Shown here piece by piece: positions 34,909 through 46,943 of a stretch of 59,140 bases of DNA. Within the stretch, counting starts at the first letter, position 1. Each line of letters opens with the position of its first letter. Under the pieces are notes generated by a model. The model was not told the origin of the DNA, made no database searches, and saw nothing but the letters and a program-made list of their open reading frames with translations. The stretch is from NCBI GenBank assembly GCA_945906725.1, contig CAMDRI010000010.1:1-59140 (forward strand), read 5' to 3'. This DNA comes from Candidatus Kuenenia stuttgartensis. GTDB taxonomy: Bacteria > Planctomycetota > Planctomycetia > Planctomycetales > Planctomycetaceae. Both the position numbers and the translations under genes were made by a program.

Positions 34909-36681
34909 CAACCAGTCGAATCTCGCGGCCATTGGCATGCGTCGTCCGCTGCCGAAGGCACGTGTGGTGAGCTTGATCCCCGGCGGCATTTGCCGGCGTT
35001 TGAATTCGTTGCGGTCCAATTTCGTGGCGACCCAGCGCACCGTCTCGGCCGGGAACTGCTCGCTGAGCGTCGCGACCGATTCCTCTCGCTCGATCAATCC
35101 TTCGAGGATCGCATCGAGCACTGGGTACGGTGGCAGCGTGTCTTGGTCGAATTGATCCGGCGCGAGTTCCGCGCTGGGGGCCTTCGTGATCGAACTGGCT
35201 GGGATCACTTCGCGGCGTTCGCGAACGTCGTTGATATGGCGCGAGACGGCGTAAACGTCGCGTTTGAAAAGATCGCACAGCACCGCGAATCCCCCGGCCA
35301 TATCGCCGTACAAAGTGCAATAGCCGACCGCCAATTCGCTTTTGTTACCGGTCGCTAGCGCCAGCCAACCGTTCCGATTGCTGCGGATCATCACCAGTGC
35401 TCCGCGAATCCGAGCCTGCAAGTTTTGATCGGCGAGCCCTCCCGGTTGACTCGCGAGATCCGCCCCGACGATGTGCGTCGCTTCGTAGGCACGCTGCATC
35501 TCGTCGATCGGGATGATCGCGTGATCGATCCCCAGATTCTCTGCCAACAACTTCGCATCAGAGACACTGTGCCCGCTGCTGTGCCGGCTGGGCATGAGCA
35601 ATCCGTGGACGTGTTTAGGACCAACGGCTTGTGCTGCGATGTACGCCGCCAGTGCCGAGTCGATGCCGCCTGACAGACCGAGCACACAGTCTTGGAAACC
35701 TGTTTTCCGCAGGTAGTCGCGCAGCCCGAGGACGAGCGCGTCGAGTAGATCCGCTTCGCGGGGACGGGATGTCTTGTCCGGCCCCCTCTCCCTTTGGGAG
35801 AGGGCTGGGGCGAGGGACACGTCGGCGTTTGACGCTCTGATGGCGATTACATCCGATGGAAATTGTTCGGTCGATCGGCCCTCACCCGGCCTTCGGACAC
35901 CCTCTCCCGAGGGGAGAGGGATTATTCGGAGGTCTTCAGAAAAGGGCGCGAGTTGATCGATCACGTTGCCGGCGGAATCGATGACGAGGCTGTTGCCGTC
36001 GAAGACGAGGTCATCGTTGCCGCCAACTTGGTTGACGAACACGAATGGCTTGCGATGCCGCGAGGCATGCCGCTGCAAAATGCTCAACCGACGATGCGGC
36101 TTGTCCTTCTCGAACGGACTGGCCGACAGGTTGATCAGCACGTCCGCTCCGAGCGAAACCAACTCGGCAACCGGATCAAACTGTTGCAGTGGCCGGTCGT
36201 GATAAAACGTGTGCGGCTCGCCGTACCAAGCGTCTTCGCAGATGTGAACGCCGAGCTTCACTCCTCGCAATTCGATCGGTCGCACCCGATCGGCGGGGCG
36301 GAAGTACCGCTGTTCATCAAACACGTCGTAATTCGGCAACAACGTCTTGTGAATCGTGTCGAGCACCTCGCCATCGAGCAACAAACTCGCCCCGTTCGCG
36401 ATCCGCCCTTCGGTCACACCCCACTTCGTCGGATGTCCAACCAGCACCGCCAACCCGCGCGGCAGTTGCTTCGCCAAGGCACTCACTGCCCGGTCACAGG
36501 CATGGGAGAATCCTTCCCGCAACAACAAATCCTTCGGCGGGTAGCCACTGATGACCAACTCCGACGTGACCAGCAAGTCAGAACCTGCCGCGGATGCTTG
36601 CTCGGCCGCCACTCGCAAGAGTCCGGCGTTGCCTTTCAAATCTCCGACGGTCGGATTGAGTTGTACCAGAGCGACCTTCAC
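34906..36681 (-). CDS. nadE: Glutamine-dependent NAD+ synthetase with an extra repeat-derived segment
   Basis: The product is 591 aa. The nitrilase-type glutaminase domain has its catalytic Glu41 ([10 protein letters not shown]), Lys112 ([13 protein letters not shown]) and Cys148 ([10 protein letters not shown]). The synthetase domain has the PP-loop [16 protein letters not shown] near residue 340 and ends [20 protein letters not shown]. It makes NAD+ from nicotinate adenine dinucleotide using ATP, with ammonia from glutamine. Between the two domains, residues about 256-308 ([16 protein letters not shown]... [17 protein letters not shown]) do not belong to the family and are a translated palindromic element; the frame is kept. 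The protein is thus about 50 residues longer than usual at the linker. Confidence 0.95.
   Translation of the reverse strand: MKVALVQLNPTVGDLKGNAGLLRVAAEQASAAGSDLLVTSELVISGYPPKDLLLREGFSHACDRAVSALAKQLPRGLAVLVGHPTKWGVTEGRIANGASLLLDGEVLDTIHKTLLPNYDVFDEQRYFRPADRVRPIELRGVKLGVHICEDAWYGEPHTFYHDRPLQQFDPVAELVSLGADVLINLSASPFEKDKPHRRLSILQRHASRHRKPFVFVNQVGGNDDLVFDGNSLVIDSAGNVIDQLAPFSEDLRIIPLPSGEGVRRPGEGRSTEQFPSDVIAIRASNADVSLAPALSQRERGPDKTSRPREADLLDALVLGLRDYLRKTGFQDCVLGLSGGIDSALAAYIAAQAVGPKHVHGLLMPSRHSSGHSVSDAKLLAENLGIDHAIIPIDEMQRAYEATHIVGADLASQPGGLADQNLQARIRGALVMIRSNRNGWLALATGNKSELAVGYCTLYGDMAGGFAVLCDLFKRDVYAVSRHINDVRERREVIPASSITKAPSAELAPDQFDQDTLPPYPVLDAILEGLIEREESVATLSEQFPAETVRWVATKLDRNEFKRRQMPPGIKLTTRAFGSGRRMPMAARFDWL
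35779..35925. repeat. Large imperfect palindrome read in frame inside nadE
   Basis: GGCCCCCTCTCCCTTTGGGA on the left and CCTCTCCCGAGGGGAGAGGG on the right are border hairpins, and GGGGCGAGGG pairs with CCCTCACCC further in. The same border theme is at 22665-22775 between genes. The element adds about 50 codons at the nadE domain junction. Confidence 0.8.
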
Positions 36682-36837
36682 GAATGACGCCTCATAGTTC
36701 CGAGAGTTCGCAAGCAGCGACTTTCTGCATCGGGGTTGTCGGACGGCACGTCATCGTACCAGAATCCACCGACGGGAACGAAGCGGCGAATGCCCGTTCT
36801 TGGCGAGACTTAGATTTGATCCTGGAAAGCTCCGACC

Positions 36838-37098
36838 ATGACAGACTCTGCCGAACTGCCTGATGCCACGAAACGCTCGGCCAACAGAACTCGTTGCGGA
36901 GTGATGGTCTTCGTGGGATTCCACATGGCCTACGTCGTAAGTCCCATTCCAGTCGCTTAGGGCCTCAAGAAAGTTGGATTGGTCCATTCGGTCAAAACTG
37001 TGTTGAACGCTTTCTACGCTCCGTTAGATTTTCTGGTACAGCATTTTGAGTTCGTCGCACGCTTCTATTTTTGGCAATGGGATCTCTTTGGACTTTGA
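36838..37098 (+). pseudogene. Possible small membrane protein gene split by an in-frame TAG
   Basis: From the ATG at 36838 the frame reads MTDSAELPDATKRSANRTRC, a hydrophobic VMVFVGFHMAYVVSPIPVA, then TAG at 36958-36960. The same frame continues for 45 codons with GLKKVGLVHSVKTVLNAFYA, PLDFLVQHFEFVARFYFWQW and a TGA at 37096-37098. The two halves together look like a short planctomycete membrane protein of the type with a single transmembrane segment and an aromatic C-terminus. The stop in the middle makes it a likely pseudogene; chance open frame is also possible. This is the only gene-like content in the 462-base gap between nadE and the next gene. Confidence 0.4.
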
Positions 37099-37143
37099 TC
37101 GCAAGTTCCGTAAAGTCGTTACATTGCCAAGAGGGAGTTCCCT

Positions 37144-40200
<3,057 letters not shown>

Positions 40201-40308
40201 GACTAGCGAAGCGCCGGATTAATTGGCGAACGTTGGTCTTGTCGCGAACAGACATGCCATCACCGACTCGGCCCTGAGGCGCGGCCTCGATGATGAGTTG
40301 ACCGGCCA

Positions 40309-41610
40309 TCACACCGACTCATATTTCCACGGCTTGCGGAGTTCTCGAGTGAGCCATCGGTTGGCTTCAGAGTCGTTGACGAATTGCTCGGCCTGCGGGT
40401 TCCACTGCAGTTTGCGACCGAGACGCAACGAGATCACTCCGAGATGGCAGACGGTCGCGGAACGGTGACCGATTTCAGCCTCGCAGATCGGAGGCTTGCG
40501 CGACTTGATGCTGTCGAAGAAGTTACCCATGTGGTCGTTGCTCTCGGCGAGTCGAATCGCATTCGATGGCAGCGGCGTGACGAGCATCTCCGGATCGCTG
40601 GCTTCGATCTTGCCGCGAGTCACCCAGATCCAACCGTCGGAGCCCCCGAACTTCACTCCGTGCTGTTGGCCCTTCGTATCCAGCACCGCGCCGTTCCAGG
40701 CGTTGGCGGGAGTGCTGTGGCAGGAGTGGGTGACTCCGTTGGCGTAGGCGTATTCGACGGCGTACTCGCTGAAGGCGCTGAAGCCGCCGGGGATCATTTC
40801 GATTTTCGGCTTTGCTTCGATGGAGATGGGACCGCTCCGCTCGGCACCGATACCCCACAGCGCGATGTCGTTGTGATGAGCGCCCCAGTCGGTCATCGTG
40901 CCGCCGGAATACTCCCACCAATAGCGGAACGTGACATGCGTCCGTTCGGGGATGTATTCCACTTCGGGCGTCGGACCTTGCCACAGGTTCCAATCGAATC
41001 CGGTGGGAGCCCTGGCCGTCTTGAACGGTCCTTCGCGGCGTCCGCTGGGGAGCCAGACCGAGACGTGCTTCAGCTTGCCGATGCGGCCGTTGCGAACGAG
41101 TTCGCAGGCGAGGCGAAAATTCTTGTCACTCCGTTGCTGGCTACCGGTTTGCAAGAGTCGGCCAGTGTCGCGAACGGCTTTGACCAGGTGCTGTCCCTCG
41201 GCGATGGTCAGCGTCAACGGCTTCTCGCAGTACACGTCCTTCTTGGATCGCAGCGCGGCCAGCGAGACCAACGTGTGCCAATGATCGACGGTGCCGCAGA
41301 CGACGGCTTGAATGTCTTGGCGATCCATCACCTTGCGAAAGTCTTTGTAGGCGGTCGCATCGGGCCACTGCTTCTTCGCTTCGGCAGTTTGTTTGTCATC
41401 GACATCACACACCGCGACGATGCGACCAAACCGCGAAGCGTTCTTCGCATCGCCGCGACCCATGCCGCCACATCCAATCAGTGCGATTGCCGGTTGATCC
41501 TCGGCGGCACGAGCCGTCGGTGTCGCAAGCTCCTCCAAATACCAAGTCGGCAACGAGGTCGCAGCCATCGTGGCGGCTGCGGTTTTCAAAAACCTTCGTC
41601 GAGTGGCCAT
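40309..41610 (-). CDS. Gfo/Idh/MocA-family oxidoreductase, TAT-exported
   Basis: The product is 433 aa. A twin-arginine signal (TRRRFLKTAAATMAATSLPT) starts it. The nucleotide-binding fold has AIALIGCGGMGRGDAKNA and VAVCDVDD; the catalytic lysine motif is CEKPLTLTIAEG. The C-terminal domain has RYWWEYSGGTMTDWGAHHND. Members use NAD(P) to oxidise or epimerise sugars, inositols or their derivatives; exported planctomycete versions keep a tightly bound cofactor. It lies 18 bases downstream of the DUF1501 gene on the same strand, so both are probably one transcript. Confidence 0.94.
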   Translation of the reverse strand: MATRRRFLKTAAATMAATSLPTWYLEELATPTARAAEDQPAIALIGCGGMGRGDAKNASRFGRIVAVCDVDDKQTAEAKKQWPDATAYKDFRKVMDRQDIQAVVCGTVDHWHTLVSLAALRSKKDVYCEKPLTLTIAEGQHLVKAVRDTGRLLQTGSQQRSDKNFRLACELVRNGRIGKLKHVSVWLPSGRREGPFKTARAPTGFDWNLWQGPTPEVEYIPERTHVTFRYWWEYSGGTMTDWGAHHNDIALWGIGAERSGPISIEAKPKIEMIPGGFSAFSEYAVEYAYANGVTHSCHSTPANAWNGAVLDTKGQQHGVKFGGSDGWIWVTRGKIEASDPEMLVTPLPSNAIRLAESNDHMGNFFDSIKSRKPPICEAEIGHRSATVCHLGVISLRLGRKLQWNPQAEQFVNDSEANRWLTRELRKPWKYESV

Positions 41611-41628
41611 TTCGATTTCCTCGGTGAG

Positions 41629-43032
41629 TTACAGCAGTCGCGAGAGCACTTGACCGGTGGAAACATCCCACGGGCGTTGCAGTTCGTCGTAGAGTTTCAG
41701 CTCCGGTTCCAGACCGAGGCAGTGGTAGAGCGTCGCGTGGATGTCGACAGGGTCCACTTTGTCAGAGACGGGATAGGCCCCGATCGAGTCGGATGCACCC
41801 AACACTTGCCCGCCGCGAATGCCACCGCCGGCCAGCAACGCAGAGCCACAGTCGCCCCAGTGATCGCGGCCGGCGTTGCCGTTGATCTTCGGAGTCCGGC
41901 CGAACTCGCCCAGGCAGACGACCAACGTCTCGTTCAAGCCGCCGCGCTGGTCGAGGTCTTCCAGCAGCGCGGAGAGCGATTGATCGACCATTGGCAGCAG
42001 TTCGCTTTTGAGCGCGTCGAAGTTTTTGCTGTGAGTGTCCCATCCATCGCAGACGGTCATTTCATTGAAGTGAATCGAGATCATTGGGACGCCAGCCTCG
42101 GCCAGCCGTCGAGCCAGCAGCATCGTCTGGCCGAATCGATGGCGGCCGTAGCGGTCGCGCAGCTCGGCCGATTCATTGTCGAGCGAGAACGCGGGAAGCG
42201 TGCCGCGATTGGCAGCTCCTGTCAGCAAGACCGCTTGTTGCTGCATGTCGTGCATTGCTCGCGCGGAGGAAGACCGCGCGGGATGATCGAGCAGCGATAG
42301 CAATGTCGCGCGCGACTCCAAACGCTCGGCGGAAACTCCGTCGGGCAAGGCCAGCGAGGGGATCGCCTCGCGCGTTCCCGGTTCGCCGTTTACGGACAGC
42401 GGATCAAACTTTGGACCGAGGAACCCAGCGCTGCCGCCTCGCAATGGACTGCGCGCTCGTTTGAATTCTCCCGTCGTGCTGCTGCGAATTGCGAGTTCGG
42501 GCAGAGCGATGTATCCCGGCAGTGACGCCGCCGTCGGCATGAACTTTGCCAAGACCGAACCGAGATGCGGAAAGTCACTGCGTTGTGGCGGGCGAATGTC
42601 GTTGTCGAGCAGCGGCTGGGCAGTCGGTCGGCCGGTCAGCGTGTAGTAGATCATCGGCGTGTGATTGCTATTCGGATGGCTGACCGAGCGGACCAAGGCA
42701 AACTTGTCAGTGATGCCAGCCAGCCGAGGCAGCAACTCGCAGATTTGAATTCCCGGCACGTTGGTCGGGATCGGCGAGAACGGTCCGCGAACCTCCTGCG
42801 GCGCGTCTGGCTTGAGATCGAACATGTCCAGATGAGGCGGGCCGCCGAGCAGATAAATCAGGATGCAGGATTTCGCGGTACCGACCGACTGTTGTTGTAG
42901 ACGGATCGGATTCGTTCGTCCCATCAACGCGGACGGCCAACTCGCCGCAGCAACTGCCAAGCCTGCTCCGCATCTCAACCAGTCTCGGCGCTGATGCAGC
43001 CAGCTCGCTTGTCGCTCAAATGCGGTCAACAT
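41629..43032 (-). CDS. DUF1501 domain protein
   Basis: I use the ATG at 43032; the frame is open to 43257 but those codons lack protein character. The product is 467 aa. The N-terminus has a twin-arginine-like HQRRDWLRCGAGLAVAAASW. The DUF1501 core shows CILIYLLGGPPHLDMFDLKP, LVRSVSHPNSNHTPMIYYTL, ETLVVCLGEFGRTPKINGNA and GRDHWGDCGSALLAGGGIRG. It is followed by the Gfo/Idh/MocA gene and is not next to a PSD-type gene on the same strand, although one ends at 40200 on the other strand. The biochemical role is unknown. Confidence 0.92.
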   Translation of the reverse strand: MLTAFERQASWLHQRRDWLRCGAGLAVAAASWPSALMGRTNPIRLQQQSVGTAKSCILIYLLGGPPHLDMFDLKPDAPQEVRGPFSPIPTNVPGIQICELLPRLAGITDKFALVRSVSHPNSNHTPMIYYTLTGRPTAQPLLDNDIRPPQRSDFPHLGSVLAKFMPTAASLPGYIALPELAIRSSTTGEFKRARSPLRGGSAGFLGPKFDPLSVNGEPGTREAIPSLALPDGVSAERLESRATLLSLLDHPARSSSARAMHDMQQQAVLLTGAANRGTLPAFSLDNESAELRDRYGRHRFGQTMLLARRLAEAGVPMISIHFNEMTVCDGWDTHSKNFDALKSELLPMVDQSLSALLEDLDQRGGLNETLVVCLGEFGRTPKINGNAGRDHWGDCGSALLAGGGIRGGQVLGASDSIGAYPVSDKVDPVDIHATLYHCLGLEPELKLYDELQRPWDVSTGQVLSRLL

Positions 43033-43142
43033 GACGCGAGGCCCCAAAAACAATTGTCGAAGCAGGTCGCTCAATCGGATTGCCGGGGCCGATCGAGCGG
43101 ACAACAGATTATCGACGGCCGCGTGAACAACAAAGCACTTCC

Positions 43143-44279
43143 TTAGTCCCCGTCGCCGAGTACCAGCTTGCAATAGCTCTCGAACCGCATCGTCGAGATC
43201 AGGCCGCGCGCGGCGGCGGATCGCACACCGCAGCCGGATTCGTGGAGGTGCCGGCAATTCGGAAACTTGCAGAAGCGGACGAACGGACGAAACTCAATGA
43301 AGTAGCCTTCGATTTCTGCAGGGAGCACGTCCCACAATTCCATTTGGCGGATGCCGGGTGTGTCGACGACCCAGCCGCCGAAGTCGAGTTCGTACAACTC
43401 GGCGTTGCGTGTCGTGTGCTTGCCTTTTTTGGTCCAGTCGCTGACCTCTCCGGTGCGGAGGCTCAGGCCGGGCTGAATCGCGTTGAGCAGCGACGACTTG
43501 CCGACACCGCTTTGCCCAGCGATGACGGTCTGGCGATTTTGCAGGACGGCCCTCAGTCGATCGAGTCCCAGTCGGCGTTCGGCGCTCAGCAGAATGACCT
43601 CATTTCCGATCTGGCCGTAGATGCCGCAGAGCATTTGCAGGTTCGCCGGATCGACCAGATCGACTTTGTTGAGGCAGATGATCGCGCCGACATTTCCCTT
43701 CGCGGCACTGACGAGGAAGCGATCGACGAGATGCGGCTTGAGCGCCGGTTCCCCAGCGGAGACGACGATGGCGACTTGATCGATGTTCGCGACCAGGATG
43801 TGCTCACGATTCTGGCTGCCGCGTGCGAGCACTCCGTGCCGAGGATTGACTCGCTCAATGACACCTTTGTCGATGCTCTCAGGCAGAAGCAGGACTTCGT
43901 CGCCGGTGATGACGATGCTTCGTTCGTCGCGTGACATCGTTCGTAGGACTTTGCGAATCGTGCATTCAAAGCGGCGGCCGTCCGCACATCTCACGACGGT
44001 CGTCAGTCCCGCGGAACTGAGCACTCGCCCGGTCAGACACTTCGAGACGTCAATGTCTCGCTGCAGCACGTCGCTGCTGGCAGAGTCTTCTGCGGCCGCG
44101 ATGATCGTGCGGCGGCGGCTGAGTCGTCCCTTGCCTGAGAGTCGCTCGCTGCCGGCGAGTTGATCGTGTGCCTTGTCTGAAGCCGCTTCGTCCCCCATCT
44201 GTCGAGCAAGATTGCCGAGTCGCGTGGTCTTCTCACGGTTCTTGCGAAAATCGACACGGACTTTGCGTTTGTCTCGCAT
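43143..44279 (-). CDS. rsgA: Ribosome small subunit-dependent GTPase A
   Basis: The product is 378 aa. A basic N-terminal stretch is followed by an OB-fold part (CLTGRVLSSAGLTTVVRCAD). The GTPase domain is circularly permuted as in RsgA/YjeQ: NKVD (G4) precedes GQSGVGKSSLLNAI (G1), which precedes DTPG (G3). The C-terminal zinc site is CKFPNCRHLHESGC. The protein tests maturation of the 30S subunit late in assembly. The start at 44279 gives a slightly long lysine- and arginine-rich leader (MRDKRKVRVDFRKNREKTTR), which is common in this phylum. Confidence 0.96.
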   Translation of the reverse strand: MRDKRKVRVDFRKNREKTTRLGNLARQMGDEAASDKAHDQLAGSERLSGKGRLSRRRTIIAAAEDSASSDVLQRDIDVSKCLTGRVLSSAGLTTVVRCADGRRFECTIRKVLRTMSRDERSIVITGDEVLLLPESIDKGVIERVNPRHGVLARGSQNREHILVANIDQVAIVVSAGEPALKPHLVDRFLVSAAKGNVGAIICLNKVDLVDPANLQMLCGIYGQIGNEVILLSAERRLGLDRLRAVLQNRQTVIAGQSGVGKSSLLNAIQPGLSLRTGEVSDWTKKGKHTTRNAELYELDFGGWVVDTPGIRQMELWDVLPAEIEGYFIEFRPFVRFCKFPNCRHLHESGCGVRSAAARGLISTMRFESYCKLVLGDGD

Positions 44280-44352
44280 GAGAGTTTTTCGCAGGGCAAG
44301 AATTCAAGCTGTCACGGCGACGCAGCGACAGATTGAAGAGTTGCCTCACCGC

Positions 44353-44850
44353 TTACAACTCTGACAGCCACTTCATGGCCTCGTCATCATCTGGCGAGGT
44401 TCGCTTCGATGGCGGCGGCGGCTCCGGTGCGGGTGAAGGGGACGTTGGCTGGCGTGGAAATTCGCGATTTCGTGCCAGACCAGCTTTCTCCAACAGGCCG
44501 CGCGAGAAAATATCCTCTTGATCTTCGGGCGGACGCTGGCCATCCGGCGGCGAGTAGTGAACTTCGTAACGATGATTCCCGATCCCCAGCACATCGCCGG
44601 GCATCAGCCATTTCGAATCGAGCCGTTCACCATTGATCTTGATGCCGTTGCTGCTGCCGAGGTCCTGCACACGCCAGAAGCCGTTGATGAATTCCAGCTC
44701 GCAGTGATGCGACGAGATGTTCGGAAACTGCAACTGAATGTCGCAATGCGAACGTCGCCCAACCAACAACTTCCCCTTGAACAACGGGACGGGGTCGCCA
44801 CCGCCGCAGGGAATCAGTTCGCCGAGCACTTGGTGTGAGGCCATAATCAC
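44353..44850 (-). CDS. FHA domain protein
   Basis: The product is 165 aa; ATGs at 44850 and 44844 are both possible. Residues about 20-100 form an FHA domain with the phosphothreonine-binding pattern LVGRRSHCDIQLQFPNISSH, HCELEF and LGSSNGIKING. A proline-rich tail (TSPSPAPEPPPPSKRT) follows, ending DDDEAMKWLSEL. The protein would bind phosphothreonine on a partner, perhaps a Ser/Thr kinase substrate. It lies 73 bases upstream of rsgA in the same direction, so the two may share a transcript. Confidence 0.92.
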   Translation of the reverse strand: MIMASHQVLGELIPCGGGDPVPLFKGKLLVGRRSHCDIQLQFPNISSHHCELEFINGFWRVQDLGSSNGIKINGERLDSKWLMPGDVLGIGNHRYEVHYSPPDGQRPPEDQEDIFSRGLLEKAGLARNREFPRQPTSPSPAPEPPPPSKRTSPDDDEAMKWLSEL

Positions 44851-45129
44851 GGTTGTATCCTCGGCTCAGGCAGCCGATGCGACGACGTTCAATTCAAAGG
44901 ACGCTTCGAGGCAGGTCGCGGTTCATGGAGAGGCGGGCAAGCCTGACAACAATTTAAGACTACCAGCGAAGCTCGTCAAAGGCGTAAACATCTCAGCGTC
45001 ATGACGGGCGCTACAACAAGGCCAGTTAGCCGCCGAAGAACCCGTTGTGACTACCTCAAAACTTCGCGGCGAGAATCCGAAAGTGCGACCTGCGGGGAGA
45101 ATGCGAACCGTATCACGGCTATGATCCGC

Positions 45130-45590
<461 letters not shown>

Positions 45591-45594
45591 TTTT

Positions 45595-45640
45595 AATTTG
45601 AGATTGCAGATTTTCGATTTTCGATCTGAGATACCTCGCC
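45595..45640. repeat. Short AGATTTTCGATTTTCGAT-type repeat ahead of the thiolase gene
   Basis: Tandem copies of a TTTCGAT/TTTGAGATT unit lie between rnpB and the thiolase ribosome binding site. The sequence is the reverse-complement style of the repeat read in frame at 27299-27357. Confidence 0.45.
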
Positions 45641-45667
45641 ACGTCCGATCCCTCGAAGGAGCGAGTC

Positions 45668-46825
45668 ATGCCCACTGCCGTCATCGTCGATGCCGTTCGG
45701 ACTCCGATTGCCAAAGCCTCCTCCGACTCCGGCTACTTTCGCGACGTCCGAGCCGATGAACTTTCGGCCGGGTTGCTGAAGTCGCTGGTCGAGCGAACTG
45801 GGATTGAACCGCATTTCATCGAAGACGTCCGTTGGGGCTGCGTACAGCAACAGGGGGAGCAAGGCTACGACATCGGCCGCATCGCCGTGTTGATGGCCGA
45901 TCTGCCGATCGAAGTTGCCGGCGTGACGATCAACCGCAACTGCGCGTCGAGCCTGCAAGCGATAAACGACTGTGCGATGGCGATCATGGCCGGCGTCGAG
46001 AACATTCAGATCGCGGGCGGCGTCGAGCACATGGATCACATCCCGGCCAACAAGGACTACAACCCCGCGCCGTCGCTGTTTCGCAAGCACAGCGAGGCGA
46101 TCATGAACATGGGCCTGACTGCCGAATTTCTCGCGATGAAATATGGCATCAGCCGACAACGACAGGACGAGTTTGCAGCGCGCAGCCAGCAGTCCGCGTG
46201 CGAGGCAACTCGATCCGGCGCGTTCGCCGCCGAGATCATCCCAACTTGGGGCCGCAACGAGATCGGCTTCAAGTCGCTCATCGCCACCGACCAGGGACTG
46301 CGCGATGGGACGACCGTCGAAGGCTTGAGCAAACTGCCTCCTGTGTTCAATCCCGCTGGAGGAAGCGTGACCGCCGGCAATGCCTCACAAGTCAGCGTCG
46401 GCGCGGCGGCGGTGCTGATGATGTCCGAGGACAAGGCGAAGGAACTTGGCTTCAAACCGCTGGTTCGCGTGCGATCAATGGCTGTGGCCGGAGTCGCTCC
46501 CGAAGAAATGGGGATCGGCCCGGTGCCGGCCGTGAACAAGGCTCTGAAGCGTGCGGGGCTCAAGTTGTCCGACATCGACTGCATTGAGATCAACGAAGCC
46601 TTCGCCGTGCAGGTGCTGTCGGTCTTGAAGCTGCTGGGCATCGACGAATCAAAGGTCAACACGCGCGGCGGAGCCGTCGCACTCGGTCACCCGCTGGGAG
46701 CCAGCGGAGCACGCATCGCGACTACGCTGCTGCACCGCATGAAAGACACCGGAGCGAAGCTGGGCTTAGCCAGTCTCTGCGTCGGCCAAGGGCAGGGGGT
46801 CGCGACGATCTTCGAGGCGTGTTGA
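45668..46825 (+). CDS. Thiolase (acetyl-CoA acetyltransferase / 3-ketoacyl-CoA thiolase)
   Basis: The product is 385 aa, with an AAGGAG site 7-8 bases ahead of the ATG. The nucleophilic Cys92 is in NRNCASSLQA, His341 in GHPLGASGAR and the second catalytic Cys371 in CVGQGQG; the motif IEINEAFA is also present. It cleaves 3-ketoacyl-CoA to acyl-CoA and acetyl-CoA or condenses two acetyl-CoA. No other beta-oxidation genes lie beside it, so degradation versus biosynthesis cannot be decided. A strong palindrome follows. Confidence 0.95.
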   Translation: MPTAVIVDAVRTPIAKASSDSGYFRDVRADELSAGLLKSLVERTGIEPHFIEDVRWGCVQQQGEQGYDIGRIAVLMADLPIEVAGVTINRNCASSLQAINDCAMAIMAGVENIQIAGGVEHMDHIPANKDYNPAPSLFRKHSEAIMNMGLTAEFLAMKYGISRQRQDEFAARSQQSACEATRSGAFAAEIIPTWGRNEIGFKSLIATDQGLRDGTTVEGLSKLPPVFNPAGGSVTAGNASQVSVGAAAVLMMSEDKAKELGFKPLVRVRSMAVAGVAPEEMGIGPVPAVNKALKRAGLKLSDIDCIEINEAFAVQVLSVLKLLGIDESKVNTRGGAVALGHPLGASGARIATTLLHRMKDTGAKLGLASLCVGQGQGVATIFEAC

Positions 46826-46826
46826 A

Positions 46827-46893
46827 GTAGGATGGGCACTCTTGCCCGTCCCTTCATGCAAATCGTAGGGACGGGCAAGAGTGCCCATCCTAC
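46827..46893. repeat. Perfect 26-bp inverted repeat after the thiolase gene
   Basis: Arms 46827-46852 and 46868-46893 are exact reverse complements with a 15-base loop. This is the best preserved copy of the GTAGGATGG family in the window and fills the gap between two genes in the same direction. Confidence 0.92.
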
Positions 46894-46943
46894 GCCTTGA
46901 GACTCGGTACCCGCATTCCTACGCTGACTCGTGGAGGTGAATC

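Noticed and set aside
36958..36960. TAG recoding (with the TAG at 17919)
   Set aside because: Many intact genes in the window end in TAG, so TAG is a working stop codon here; the two in-frame TAGs fit gene decay.
40384..42300. 638-codon open frame on the plus strand
   Set aside because: It is antisense to the Gfo/Idh/MocA and DUF1501 genes, whose motifs are clear, and reads as Arg/Gln/Val-rich sequence with no motif.
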